Shown here: positions 1-10,544 of the stretch, in pieces
Layout of the letters: every line of letters starts with the position of its first letter
Numbering within the stretch: the first letter of the stretch is position 1
Assembly (NCBI GenBank): GCA_033032865.1
Contig: JAWHQI010000509.1
Span: 558,001-622,000 of the forward strand
DNA length: 64,000 nt
Source of the DNA: Dactylorhiza incarnata
Taxonomy: Eukaryota > Streptophyta > Magnoliopsida > Asparagales > Orchidaceae
Direction of reading: 5' to 3'
The notes under the pieces: model-generated
Told to the model about the DNA's origin: nothing
Database searches by the model: none
Seen by the model: the letters and a program-made list of their open reading frames with translations, nothing else
Translations under genes and position numbers: made by a program

Positions 1-1420
1 TGAAATGTCCGTTAATATCAATATGCTTTGCTCGGTCATGTTGAACGAGACTATGAACAATGTTGCTAGCCAAGATATTGTCGCAATAGAGACAATTGAG
101 TTTTCGATCTTGTAGCCCCGGGTCCTTCATTATTGACTAAATCCATACTCCATAGTCCTTCATATATCCCTTTTGACATTGATCGATATTCTATTTCTAC
201 ACTGGACCTTACTAATATATTTTGTTTCTTGCTTCTTCAAGTCACGAGATTCCTCCAAACAAAGGAGCAATATCCGATGGTGGATTCTCAGTTATCTTGG
301 CTTCTAGCCCAATCAACATCCGTGTATACCTCAACATTCACATGCTTATTCTGGGAGAATATGATTCCTCGTTCGGGAGACTACTTCAGATACCGTAGTT
401 CACGTATAACAATTTCCTGATGTCTCAATCTCGGAGAATGCATGTGTTTTCTCAGAATCCCAACTGCATATGTGATATCATTACGAGTCTGTGTGAGGTA
501 GATAAGCCTTTCCACCAATCTCTGGTAGCTATCCGTGTTCACTTTCTCACCATCCTTGTCTCCATTGATTTTATAATTTGCTTCTATGGGGTTATCCGCA
601 GGTGCACAACCAAGCATTCATTTCTTTTAGGAGATCTAGGACATATTTCCTCTGAGAAATGAAGATTCTGTTGTCTGACTGCGTGACTTCAATTCCTAAG
701 AAGTATTTTAACTTTCCCAGATCTTTGACTTTGTGCTCCTTGTACAAGTGTGCTTTGAGCCGCATCACTTATTCCAAATCATTTCCTATGATAATGATAT
801 CATCTATATAGACGATGAAAATAGCCACATTCTCCGTTTTTTTAATAAAGAGTATGATTAGAGTGACCCTGTTTGTATCCCAATAGAGTCATGATTTTTT
901 GAAACTTTCCATGCCAAGCTCTGGGGGACTACGTCAAGCCATAAAGAGATTTTTTAAGTTAACATACATCCCTTCTGACCCCTGTCTTTATAGAAGCCCG
1001 GCGAAAACTTTATGTATACATGTTTTCAGGATCGCCATGTAAAAGGAAATTCTTTATGTCTAGTTGATGTAGGTTCCATTCTAGGCATGCAAGACATGAT
1101 AAAACAATGTGGATGGAATCCATCTTGGCAGTGGGTGCAAATCTTTCATGATAGTCAATGTCTTGAGTTTGAGTATATCACTGAGCGGCTAGTCCTGTTT
1201 TATATCTCTTTACGACCCCTTCTTGATTATGTTTGATAGATAACACTCATTTTGAGCCAACATATTTTTTCCAGCTCCAAGAGGGGATAGATCCCACACC
1301 TGTTTTTTCTCTAATGCAGACTTTTCTTCCTACGCTGCCTTTCTCCATGCTGACATATCTATCGCTTTCTGGCAAGTTTTAGGAATACGAGCATAAGACA
1401 AAGAAGAGATGAAGGTTGTG
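1..1420 (-). pseudogene. copia reverse transcriptase and RNase H remnant
   Basis: Minus-strand fragments match the C-terminal half of copia Pol. At 381-617 the peptide contains RLIYLTQTRNDITYAVG and MHSP, the conserved stretch between RT and RNase H. Near 787-816 the catalytic signature reads YIDDIII. Around 900-960 a form of the LYGLxQSPRAW motif is recognisable. At 1-130 the end of RNase H (AKHIDINGHF) is visible. Several frameshifts and stops separate these pieces, so no enzyme can be made. The element continues beyond position 1. Confidence 0.8.
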
Positions 1421-1779
1421 TGTGCCTGGGTGAGATATTGATAGGAGATATTATTGGAAATAGGGCATTTGACGGAGCTTGGCTTACTTTTAAGGTGTAT
1501 GAGAGGGCGATGAATGTCAAGACCTCATTCAGAAGTTTGTATCTATTATGGTGGAATTATAGGGGCATGGACCATCTCAACACCAGTGTTCCGTCTTCGA
1601 TATACCTGAGAAAGAGGAGGAATGAGCCTCCCAACAAAAGGAGGCGAGGATGTGATAGTAGTAGAAGCAATGGTCGAAATAGTAGGAGTATACAAAGCGA
1701 CAATGGGAAGAGGAATAGTGGGAGCCTCAACATCAACGACACTCTTCCCTTGACGAGATACAAAGAATTGTTCCTCTTC

Positions 1780-2340
1780 TCAGAAAGTAACAACCATAGC
1801 ACAAAAACTTCGAGAGGATGGGTGGTAGTAGTGATACTCCTTTGTAGTCGAGGAGTATCCAACGAAGATACATTTGAGGGAATGTGCATCAACTTTATCA
1901 TGATTGGGTTGATAAACATGGATATAACTGACATATCCAAACACATGAGGAGGGACGTAGGAGGTGTGGACGACACATCTGGTGGACAAGCGAGATGTAG
2001 GGAAGGCATATTGCAGAGTTTTGGACGGGATACGATTAATGAGGTATGCCACAACGAGGAAAGCTTTAAACCAATAGGATTTGGGGAGATTTATTATAAT
2101 AAGAGGGCACCACGTGATTTTGAGGAGGTGTTTGTTCTTGCGTTCAACGACACCATTTTGGGTGGAGGTGTGTACGCACATGGTTTGATAGAGGATACCA
2201 TGATCAACAAGGCATGACCCAAACACGCCATGATTGTCGTACACCCCCTCATTGTCACTGTGAAGAACACAAATATTATCGCCAAACTGCATGACCAGTT
2301 GACCACCATTTTATGAAAGAGTTTAAAGCAATCAAGAACT
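1780..2340 (-). pseudogene. copia integrase core remnant
   Basis: A 170-residue open stretch on the minus strand (1780-2292) contains degraded integrase core signatures. LHSDNEGVYDNHGVF stands for the usual RSDNGGEY region, and THTSTQNGVVERKNKHLL (here CVHTSTQNG) carries the catalytic glutamate. It is followed by PKSYWFKAF and KCIFVGYSSTTKEYH, typical of the C-terminal side of copia integrase. The sequence is closest in this window to the integrase of the copia at 59801-64000. The frame is lost on both sides. Confidence 0.8.
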
Positions 2341-2739
2341 TCACTCTTACATTTTAGTAAGTAAACCTAAGTAGTGCAGAGAAACAATTAATAAATGTCA
2401 CAAACCAAAGATGACAAGATAAAGAGATTATAGACAAAGGTCTCAAAAACCTGTATGAATAACATCAAAAGGAAGCATATTAGGAATGTATAAATGAGTC
2501 AGACTATGTCGTACATGTTTAGAGAGTTCACAAATATCACAAACAAAAGTGCTCATAGAGCTGGAGAACATAGGAAACATCTTCAGAAGATAACTGAAGT
2601 GTGTACGAGACGTAGATGCCAATGTTGCACATCCGCAGAAGATGGAGTACTAGTGAGAGTTTGGTGAGCTTAATGATCCAAGACAGACCCCCATAGTTCC
2701 TACCATTGCCAATACACTGCTTCGTTGCCAGATCCCGAA

Positions 2740-4170
2740 AAACACAACCATCAGGGAGAAATATTACGGTGCAATTTAAGGATGTGGTCAAGCGGCTTAA
2801 TATATAGTAACTTCCAAGGAAATGTGAGAACATGTAAAACAAAGGTGAGAGACACGACAACGGAACATAAGACGGTTACCTTGCCAGCGATAAAAGAAAA
2901 AGAGCCATTGGCGGTGATAACTTTATCACAACCCAAAAGTTGGTTGTAGGAGGTAAAATGTGACGATGCCCTGGTCATATGATTAGTCGCACCAGAATCA
3001 ATGGTCCACTCAGATTGGATGACTGAACCAGATTTTGCGCTTGGAGTACCTGAGGTCACAAATGCAGCAGTAGAGGGGTTGCCCTGAGAACATAGTAGAT
3101 GTTTCAGAGCATCCAGTTCATAAGGGGAAAACCGCCGGAAAGAAGCTGAGCAGCATTGGCGTCAACAACATGAGAGCAGGGGAAGGATTGGGTTGGCGCC
3201 CACACCACCATTATCTTTCCGCGAAGGGGTAAGGTGAGGATAGAGGCGAAAACAAGAGTCTCAGACATGACCTTGTTTGCCACAGTGATCGCACATTCAA
3301 ACATGACTAGAAGGAGGGACTCAACCAATGCTAGCAAGGGCGGAATGATCGGGCACCCTGTCGGAATTGAGATAACGACAACGATCGTCATCAACCAAGA
3401 CCATTCTAAAAGCTTCCCTTAGAGAGAGAAGAAACTGACGGTTTAGGACATGCGTGTGTACCATGTCGAACTCCATAGTGAGGGTCATAAGGAAGACATG
3501 AAGACGATAGTTGTCCTCGGTTTTTAATGCACGGGTGTTGGCTTTGCATGCGTGAATGAAGTCCTCGAAGTAATAGAGTTCTTGATAGAGACGTTCGAAC
3601 CCAGAGAAGTAGGCGAAAACACTAGAGGAGCCTTGCTTGAGTTCGAGAAGACGTCGAGCAAGCTAATACACTTGAGTAGAGCTACCAATTTGTGAATAAG
3701 TTTCGCGAGCCCGAGTCCATATCTCAAAGGTAGAGTCCATAACATGTAACTACGATAGACTAAGGGAGTCAGAGCTCCTTGGAATGCGGGAATCACTGGA
3801 AGCAATGGAATCAAAGGACTTGCATGAAGCGCTGAACTCGCTGGAATGCGGGATTCGTAGAGCTCGCGACACAAAGAACGCAGAACTTTGAACTCGCAGA
3901 AAGAAGCAACCTCAGAATGCAGTCGCATAGCTCACAGTGGCAGAGCGCGCAAGATTTGCCAGATGGTGACCCACAAGACTCGCAAGAAGATGACCTGCTC
4001 GTGGAAATCAGTACCGACTTGTGGGAACAGGAAGAGGTCGGGGTCCTGTGCTGGAAGATGAGGGCTCGCAAGAATGACGAGTGGCAGAGCGGTGCCTCAC
4101 AGTCAAAATACATAGAGCAGGGGCTCATAGGAATTGCGGCCGAGTGGAACCAGAACGACAGTCCGTCCTA
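2740..4170 (-). pseudogene. copia gag and aspartic protease remnant
   Basis: The protease is clear on the minus strand at 2950-3059: EWTIDSGATNHMT contains the DSGA active-site motif. Rightward (upstream on the minus strand) up to about 4170 lies the gag region, now split among short open pieces in different frames. No intact zinc knuckle was found by eye. Position and order, between primer site and protease, support gag, but the capsid part itself is weakly recognisable. Confidence 0.7.
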
Positions 4171-4271
4171 ATTTTATATAAAGGAGTTTGGGCGGAAAAA
4201 TGTAGAGAGACCGAAAAAATAGAAAAAGCCCATGGTGTCCGCAAAGCGCAAAGGCAGTGAAAAGTTACCTT

Positions 4272-4283
4272 GCTCTAATACCA
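4272..4283 (-). other. Primer-binding site of the first copia element
   Basis: The complement reads TGGTATTAGAGC, one base from the plant copia consensus TGGTATCAGAGC that pairs with the 3' end of initiator tRNA-Met. It sits directly beside the LTR-like sequence starting at 4284, which fixes the element as minus strand. Confidence 0.75.
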
Positions 4284-4440
4284 AGTTAAGAAATAGAATA
4301 AACATTATTTCCAATATAAAGTATAAACATTACATGACACCTCTACGTATACACAAAGGAGAACTCAAACCAACATTAGAGGTGCGAGACTAGACAATAA
4401 ACAGAAACATGGGTCTTTATACTAGGCCTTTACAATGGGC

Positions 4441-4466
4441 TATATATATATATATATATATATATA
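4441..4466. repeat. (TA)13 microsatellite
   Basis: Uninterrupted TA dinucleotide run of 26 bases at the outer edge of the copia LTR remnant. Confidence 0.95.
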
Positions 4467-4766
4467 GTTCTCTTATTTTCATGGATTAAGCATGCCAAGA
4501 TTGATTTCCATTTTGTTACCTATAACAAATTGCTCTTGATGTACTTGTACGGGGAGCAAAATCATTATTGAACAATCAAGATATTATTTAGGCTCTTTTT
4601 CGCAAATAGAGGTCTCACTTTCCGGTGGGCAATGGTGGTGGCCCACGCGTTATTTGGGGCGCCTCCATCTTCCAACAGTCCGGTGGAAAATGGAGCCGCA
4701 CCGGCCGGCCCTCCGTACGCACCCTTAATTTGACTTTAATTGATTTTCTGTTAACCAAATCTGCAG

Positions 4767-4857
4767 GGAGCGCATCGATGCTTTGTTGGATGAACTGATT
4801 TTAAACACGAAAAAGTTGATCCAAGCAACTTCAAGAGAGATTGAGAAGTGGAGGTGA
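4767..4857 (+). CDS. Candidate 3'-terminal exon of an unidentified plus-strand gene
   Basis: A pyrimidine-rich stretch ends in TCTGCAG at 4760-4766, a good plant splice acceptor. It is followed by an open frame of 29 codons and a TGA at 4855-4857. The peptide begins ERIDALLDEL and ends TSREIEKWR. It is charged and amphipathic, as in the last helix of a coiled-coil or adaptor protein. I do not recognise the family. The rest of the gene would lie left of the window, with the minus-strand copia at 1-4480 inside its last intron. It would converge on CLPX, whose stop is 2 kb away. The call rests only on acceptor, open frame and amino-acid composition. Confidence 0.4.
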
Positions 4858-6846
4858 AATCAAGCCGGCTTTCCAGCTACAGTCAACTGTCATGGCCATT
4901 CTCACTAATTCACAGCTCTTCAGCTTTTTCTCATCCTGCAGCAGTTTTTGTTCTAATGAATTCCTTCCTTTTATTTTAATTTTTAGCACAATGAATAGGT
5001 ATTATTGACTGCCTTTTAATTTGGATACACTTAGAAACTATATTTAAATTATTAAAATATTTAAATTATAATAAACTATTTTGTTATTAAACATATTAAA
5101 TGTATCATCTGCACTAATGAACAGATAATTATCTTTAAAAATTGTCAAACTAATTGAAGTATCAAATAATATTATTGAGAGAAGCAAAATTGACCATTGG
5201 ATGAAATCACTGACCAACTTTTTTATAATTTGTATGTAATTGTAATTACTCTAGAAAATATTTATTTACTTTTGACGATTATCATGATAATATGTTTTGT
5301 TATTTATTTCATAAGCTTTTAAGCCAAAAAAATTAAAATAAAACCAACTGCATTAAAATTGAAATTGCTTCTGTATTTGTGCTGTTTATAAATTTTTTAC
5401 ATAAATTCAAAATGTAATTATCTTTTCAACTATTCTAAAAAAAAAATTAAAATAATTGTAAATCAAATTTGAACACAAGCACAAAACTAATTAAATCACA
5501 GATTATGACAAATTAGATCTTCAAATGTAATTTGATTGTTAGAAATAGTTCAGTATATTTAAGATGAAAGGAATTTCTGCTAGATTTAGGAATGCATATT
5601 TTGCATCCTTAATTAGTCTTGTGAATGTTTTTTGTGGGTTGTTGTAGAATAAGTGTTTTTGGACGGAGCCGTCTTCATGTGATTGTAATAAGGTTTTATT
5701 TGGGGCAAATTTTTTGCCTCGTGTCCCCGACTTTGATACGAAGATAAAAAATATTTATATTTTTTTCAAAAATATTTACTTTTTTAATAATAATGCTTAA
5801 GCTCATTTTCTCAATTTCACACCATTAGTTTTATGGTGATGTTAACCTCGGACCCACTATGGATATTCACTCCTAATTAGAAATTAAAAGACTTGGTCTA
5901 AACCACGTAGAAAACACTGAAGGCGGATCCACTTCATGATTCCCAGTATCACTCATTTGCCTCACTCGCCTGACCGAGGCGAAATATTTCTATCCGGGAC
6001 TCGGATGGTCCGCGACCACACGTACTCCGCCACCTGTAAAGCATTTTCGGGTGAATGGATTTGAAATGAATTTCAATGGCATCCATGTATCCCGATTATA
6101 ATCTGGTATCAGACAAAAATCTCTCCCAACCGAGAGGAGGAAGTTCGACTATTTTGACCGAAGCACCACCGCACGACTCCACACATCATTGCACCCTAAA
6201 TGAATATCCGCCGAACTTGAGATAATGCAGGCGGAGGTGAAGGTACAATAATGCTCAGGCACGGCATCTGCAAACAAAAAAAAGCTAGAAAAGATGAATA
6301 GAATGAAGAGATGCCAACTCAGCATCGTGATATCCGATAATAACGTTTTAGGCTCCATTTGGGGTAGAGTTTTTTGCTCCGAAAAATTTGGACAAACACT
6401 ACCATCATAGAACGTATATGTGGATGACAATGGTTATGACCGCCACAAAAAAAACTAGTTTTGAACATAAAAGTGGATGAAGTTCCTTAGGTGGGATCGG
6501 GCATTCATGAATGACGGTTTATAACCGGAATGTTCACTAGTCTACCTTCAAATGACCCTTTTGGGCCGCCCTACCGCAATTTTCTGGTCATCCTGCCGCC
6601 ATGTTTTGGTCCTCGCACCGCCATTTTTTGGTGGTCTTTGTAAGATAACTGTTCGGTCGCCGGGTCAGGCCCAAAAGTTTCTAACACCAAACCACAATTT
6701 GCCAACAAATTGAAAAACAACATAAGAGCTTTAGATGTGAATTTTTTTTTCGCCGAGACTGTTTCAAAGAACTTGTACACAGAAAACTAATTACACCAAC
6801 TCAAATCAAACATAGAATTGTACCATCTGCCAGGGAATTATGTACA
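4858..6846. other. Non-coding: 3' flanks of two convergent genes
   Basis: AT-rich sequence from about 4980 to 5900 with no supported gene. Part of 6600-6846 must be the CLPX 3' UTR. Around 6352-6520 there are pieces resembling the MITE at 6948-7130: a GGCTCC-type terminus and the segment GTGGATGAAGTTCCTTAGG. A minus-strand open frame (6149-6430) begins with a hydrophobic stretch but has no recognisable domain. Confidence 0.6.
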
Positions 6847-6912
6847 TTACATGCTCGCAACCGACGAAGAGAGCTCCGTCTCCCCCTCGACATCTTCTGA
6901 ACCTCTTGCAAC
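6847..6912 (-). CDS. CLPX: CLPX terminal exon (C-terminal tail and stop)
   Basis: On the minus strand, an acceptor TCTCTGCAG at 6913-6921 is followed by 21 codons and a TAA (6847-6849). The peptide starts VARGSEDVEG and ends SSSVASM. An acidic linker ending in a short Ser/Ala/Met tail is the usual C-terminus of plant mitochondrial ClpX. The phase fits exactly: the previous exon (14158-14301) ends on a complete codon and this one starts on one. The separating intron is 7.2 kb and filled with mobile elements, so the assignment rests on frame, splice site and tail character. Confidence 0.75.
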   Translation of the reverse strand, partial: VARGSEDVEGETELSSSVASM

Positions 6913-6947
6913 CTGCAGAGATAAACCAAGTTTTATTTCTTACATAT

Positions 6948-7130
6948 AGGCTCCTTTCGGCACAACGGTGGCGGTCGTGAACGAGGTGGTAAAATCGTCA
7001 TTCGTGAACGGGCACCTAAGGAACTTCATCCACTTTTATGTTGGAGTGGATGAAGTTTCTTAGGTGGGCGTTCAGGAATGACGGTTTTACCACCACGTTC
7101 ATGACCACCACCACTGTACCAAACGGAGCA
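6948..7130. mobile_element. Tourist-like MITE with long inverted repeat
   Basis: The two halves are near-perfect reverse complements around a centre near 7038. The ends read GGCTCCTTTCGGCACA on the left and, as the complement, GCTCCGTTTGGTACA on the right. Internal segments pair too, such as GAACTTCATCCACTT with AGTGGATGAAGTTTC. The GGCTCCGTTTGG terminus is shared with the element at 23789-24109 and is typical of PIF/Harbinger-derived Tourist MITEs. A clean target duplication is not visible here. Confidence 0.7.
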
Positions 7131-7145
7131 ATAATAATTAAAGAT

Positions 7146-7182
7146 CCTCTCTCTCTCTCTATATATATACATATATATATAT
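7146..7182. repeat. (CT)n(TA)n microsatellite
   Basis: Adjacent CT and TA dinucleotide runs, slightly interrupted. Confidence 0.9.
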
Positions 7183-7194
7183 AAATAATTACCC

Positions 7195-7468
7195 AAAGCT
7201 CCCCTGTAAGTTAGCATAATTACTGAGAGCACCCCTCTTGTTTTCGAAATTACAAAAAACTCCCCTGGACTTTTCATTTCCTAACATGCACGAACAAAAA
7301 TACCCCCTGGGAACTGTACACCGAGGGGAATATTTTTGTGCATGGATGTTACGAAATGAAAACTTCAGGGGAGATTTTTGTAATGAAATGAAAACATTAG
7401 GGGAAGTTTTTGTAATTTCGAAAATAAGAGGGTTGCTGTCAGTAATTTAGCAAAGTTAGAGGGGAGGT
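7195..7468. mobile_element. Foldback MITE beside the 22-bp minisatellite
   Basis: The left arm (AGCTCCCCTGTAAGTTAGC, then AATTACTGAGAGCACCCCTC and TTTTCGAAATTAC) is the inverted complement of the right arm (TTTGTAATTTCGAAAATAAG, GAGGGTTGCTGTCAGTAATT, GCAAAGTTAGAGGGGAGG). The central loop lies around 7290-7370. It carries no coding sequence. The right end abuts the minisatellite within a few bases. No target duplication was identified. Confidence 0.7.
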
Positions 7469-7470
7469 CC

Positions 7471-8063
7471 TGTACACATAGATATATGCATATGTACACA
7501 TAGATATATGCATATGTACACATAGATATATGCATATGTACACATAGATATATGCATATGTACACATAGATATATGCATATGTACACATAGATATATGCA
7601 TATGTACACATAGATATATGCATATGTACACATAGATATATGCATAGGTACACATAGATATATGCATAGGTACACATAGATATATGCATAGGTATACATA
7701 GATATATGCATAGGTATACATAGATATATGCATAGGTATACATAGATATATGCATAGGTATACATAGATATATGCATAGGTATACATAGACATATGCATA
7801 ATGTATACATAGACATGCATAATGTATACATAGACATATGCATAATGTATACATAGACATATGCATAATGTATACATAGCCATATGCATAATGTATACAT
7901 AGCCATATGCATAATGTATACATAGACATATGTATATGTATACAAAGACATGTATATGTATACATAGACATATGTATATGTATATATATATATGTATATG
8001 TATACAAAGACATGTATATGTATACATAGACATATGTATATGTATATATATATATATGTATAT
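7471..8063. repeat. 22-bp minisatellite, about 26 copies in variant blocks
   Basis: The unit is about 22 bp, GTACACATAGATATATGCAT plus AT or AG. Variants occur in consecutive blocks. From 7471 to about 7645 units carry GTACAC and end in CATAT. They then change to a CATAG ending, then to GTATAC, then to a 23-bp form with GACATATGCATAAT, then to GCCATATGCATAAT. The last part mixes 20- and 22-bp units with TA runs. Because 22 is not a multiple of three, the minus strand stays open in all frames. The long Tyr/Ile/Cys-rich frames there are a by-product, not a gene. Confidence 0.95.
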
Positions 8064-8144
8064 AACAAAAAGAGATGTAGGCTTTGGTCCTACATCCTCA
8101 AGATTGGAAAGGTTCTTCCATGAGGTGCAAAAATTGCTACTGGA

Positions 8145-8385
8145 GTTGTCACGTAGAATCGAACCGAAATCAAATCGAAACCGTAGAGAACCGAACCGTT
8201 TGCAAATTATTTGGTTCCGGTTTGAATTTTGGAACCGTGAACAACAATGGTTCGGGCGCGGTTCCTTCATTTTATTATCCGGATCGAAACCGAAACCGCA
8301 ACAAACAAGTCTCAAGCGGTTTCAGAATTTCTAGATTCGATCCGAACCGAACCGAAGCAGAACCGAACCGCAACCAGTTGATTAT
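8145..8385. repeat. GAACCG/CGGTTC-rich interspersed repeat, copy 1
   Basis: Dense GAACCGAA and CGGTTC motifs in both orientations, ending in an AT-rich stretch. A related segment lies at 9610-9845. Such motifs are common in subterminal regions of plant hAT-type non-autonomous elements, but no terminal inverted repeat or target duplication was established. Confidence 0.55.
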
Positions 8386-9609
8386 TATTATTTTATTATA
8401 ATATAGTTTTTATTATATAAAAAATAATAAAATATTTTTATTATATAAAATTATTATTTTTATTATAATATAATATTATTATTATTATTCAAGCCAATCT
8501 TTTCAGGTTTTCACAGCAATAACAGATTAACAGTAGGTCAGTAGCACGTTGCACGCCAGCAATTTATTATATAATATTATAATACTCTAGGTACTTAATA
8601 AACTCACGTGTCATATCATGTCATCCTATGAGGTTGACGCATGCCTATGAACATGTCAGTTCTATCAAAATTTTCTCAAAACCCATCCCGAATTCCCGAT
8701 AATCACTAGGAGTCAAGGAACATCCCAAGGAGTAGTTGCTCAAAGTAAACAATCCATTGGGAGCATCATCATAAGTCAACGACTGCTCATTCAATTAATG
8801 CGATTTAAGGGACATGATCTTTTAACACTCATTTTGGCGTGCGATTCCTGAGGCAACAAAATCATCGGTTGACGTCGTCAGTTTGGGCACATGCATATAA
8901 ATACCCTCAAAACTAACGAAAGATCTCTTTTTTGTTTTCAAAATCTTAAAACCAAGTGTGTTTCTGTGTTCTAGAGAGTGAGCTCTCTGACGGTTGGACT
9001 GTGAATTCAGTAAGATTGTTGGTTCTCAATGATTGGGAGTGTTCAAATCTAAGTCAGGTGGTATTATAGTCAGATTGTGCGCTTGCACAGTGGGAACTCA
9101 GAGCGGAGGAGGCGATCGACATCTTGGAAACGAACAAGATGTTGCGGTGCAGCCTTAAGCATGTTGGTGGAAATTCTATAGTAGATTATTTTTTAGAGTA
9201 GGAACTCTAGCAACCCTCAGTCATTTCTGGTTGAGAAATGTAGAGGATTGATATTAGATCGGACATACATTCTTAAAACGTGTTAAAAATTCATGAAATA
9301 AATCTAAAATCTATGTAAATGAGATTTCATATGACGAGTAAATTGATGGAGATATTTAGCAGGGAAATATTGCAAGTCACAAGTTCATATTACATTGACT
9401 CAAGATATTGTCAACAAACCCATTAAAATCAATGTTGTAGAAGAGGTTGTAGACAGTCTGAGGGTCATACATAATTTCAACTATAATTTTCAAAACAATA
9501 AGCAATATATCATAGAATTAATACATGTCAACTAGAATTTAGATTCTCAATCAACGGACAAGCATATTTTATGCTTAAAAATGTCGATGTTATAAGACTT
9601 TAAATGTTT
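8386..9609. other. Intronic sequence with no recognised gene
   Basis: AT-rich TTATTATT runs (8386-8490), then mixed sequence. A stretch around 8930-9230 resembles the transcribed part of an LTR (runs such as CTCTCTGACGG and GGAACTCAGAGC) but no partner LTR or coding region was found. It lies in the last CLPX intron. Confidence 0.5.
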
Positions 9610-9845
9610 TTAAGTGACATCTAATGCGAGTGAATCGGAACCAAACCACTAGTGAATAATTTGGTTTTGGTTCTTGTTGAACCGAAACCGTATGCACAAC
9701 GGTTTCAAAAATTATGTTGGAACCAGAACTAGAACCATAACCGGTCAAACCAAATAAGATTTTTGTTATAATTCGAAGAACCGACACCTTAAAGGTTTGG
9801 TTCATAGTTTTAGTAGAACCGAAATCGAGCCGAAACCGTGACAGC
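9610..9845. repeat. GAACCG/CGGTTC-rich interspersed repeat, copy 2
   Basis: Shares GAACCGAAACCG, AATAATTTGGTT and CGGTTTCAAAA-type motifs with the segment at 8145-8385, about 1.5 kb away. The pair may be the two subterminal regions of one element or two separate insertions. Confidence 0.5.
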
Positions 9846-9954
9846 CTAATTGTTACATGGGGTACTCAAGCTTTAAATTTTGATTAGCAGGACTTCAACA
9901 ATGTTGTTGTTACGGAAGAGGACATCAACTAGCATGTCAGATAAACTGAGACAA

Positions 9955-10192
9955 GTACTTGATGAGTTTACTCTATGGGGAGGGGGCCATCGAGCAACAC
10001 CACTTAATGTGGTGCTCTTTATCACCCGCATCAATAGTATTTGCAATTTCATTTCATTCGCATATTTGCCATGGTGCGGGCTTAAATACTATGTTGTGTG
10101 TTGAAATTTATGCTGGATGAATTTTAGGACTGAAGCCTACGGCTGGCGATTTCACTTCTTCTTATGATTACCCAAACCCTAAGGGGGTAACA
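9955..10192 (+). repeat. 5' LTR of the Tekay-like chromovirus
   Basis: Aligns with 13465-13791 through blocks AGTTTACTCTA, ATCGAGCAA, AATTTCATTTCATT, GGCTTAAATACTATGTTGTG and the end GGGGGTAACA. It is about 90 bp shorter than the 3' copy because of internal deletions. The start is inferred from the alignment. Confidence 0.7.
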
Positions 10193-10544
10193 TTTGGTCA
10201 GACCTGACACTTTCGCTCACACTGTCATCGTCGGATTGGATTTCACGCACACCTTCCGCTCGCGAACGACCCTTCGCCTATGATTCCATGATCGATCTCG
10301 CTTTTGATTCCACTTCAGACCTTGCTCACGCTTTTCCTCCAAGCCAGAGTGCGTGAATGCGAAATATCAAGCCTCTTGTTGCGACCATTGTTCGGATGCG
10401 CATCTGCCGTGCGGCCCGCTGCACCCAACTAGAGCACCCGACTCTAGCACATCTCGTCATGCCTCCACCTCGCGTCTTCGGGCTATCAGCCACACTGTCT
10501 GCTGACCGACATCAACGCTAAAGACACATTCAGAAGGAAGAGAT

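Larger units (their letters stand above)
1..4480 (-). mobile_element. Decayed Ty1/copia retrotransposon, 3' end outside window
   Basis: Read on the minus strand, the order from right to left is LTR remnant, primer-binding site, gag, protease, integrase, reverse transcriptase and RNase H. The RT lying after integrase is the Ty1/copia order. The left edge of the window cuts the element inside RNase H, so its 3' LTR is not visible. Every domain is broken by stops and frameshifts. The sequence right of about 4284, ending near a TA repeat, behaves like the 5' LTR but its outer end is not defined. Confidence 0.85.

Noticed and set aside
1420..2217. 265-residue plus-strand frame
   Set aside because: Antisense to the copia integrase remnant; no domain in this direction.
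6149..6430. Minus-strand frame with a hydrophobic, signal-like start
   Set aside because: No recognisable domain, overlaps a MITE-like remnant, and has no supporting splice pattern. Kept only as a remark.
7365..8315. Long Tyr/Ile/Cys/His-rich open frames (up to 316 residues) on the minus strand
   Set aside because: They come from the 22-bp minisatellite, which is open in all three frames because its period is not a multiple of three. No start context or domain.
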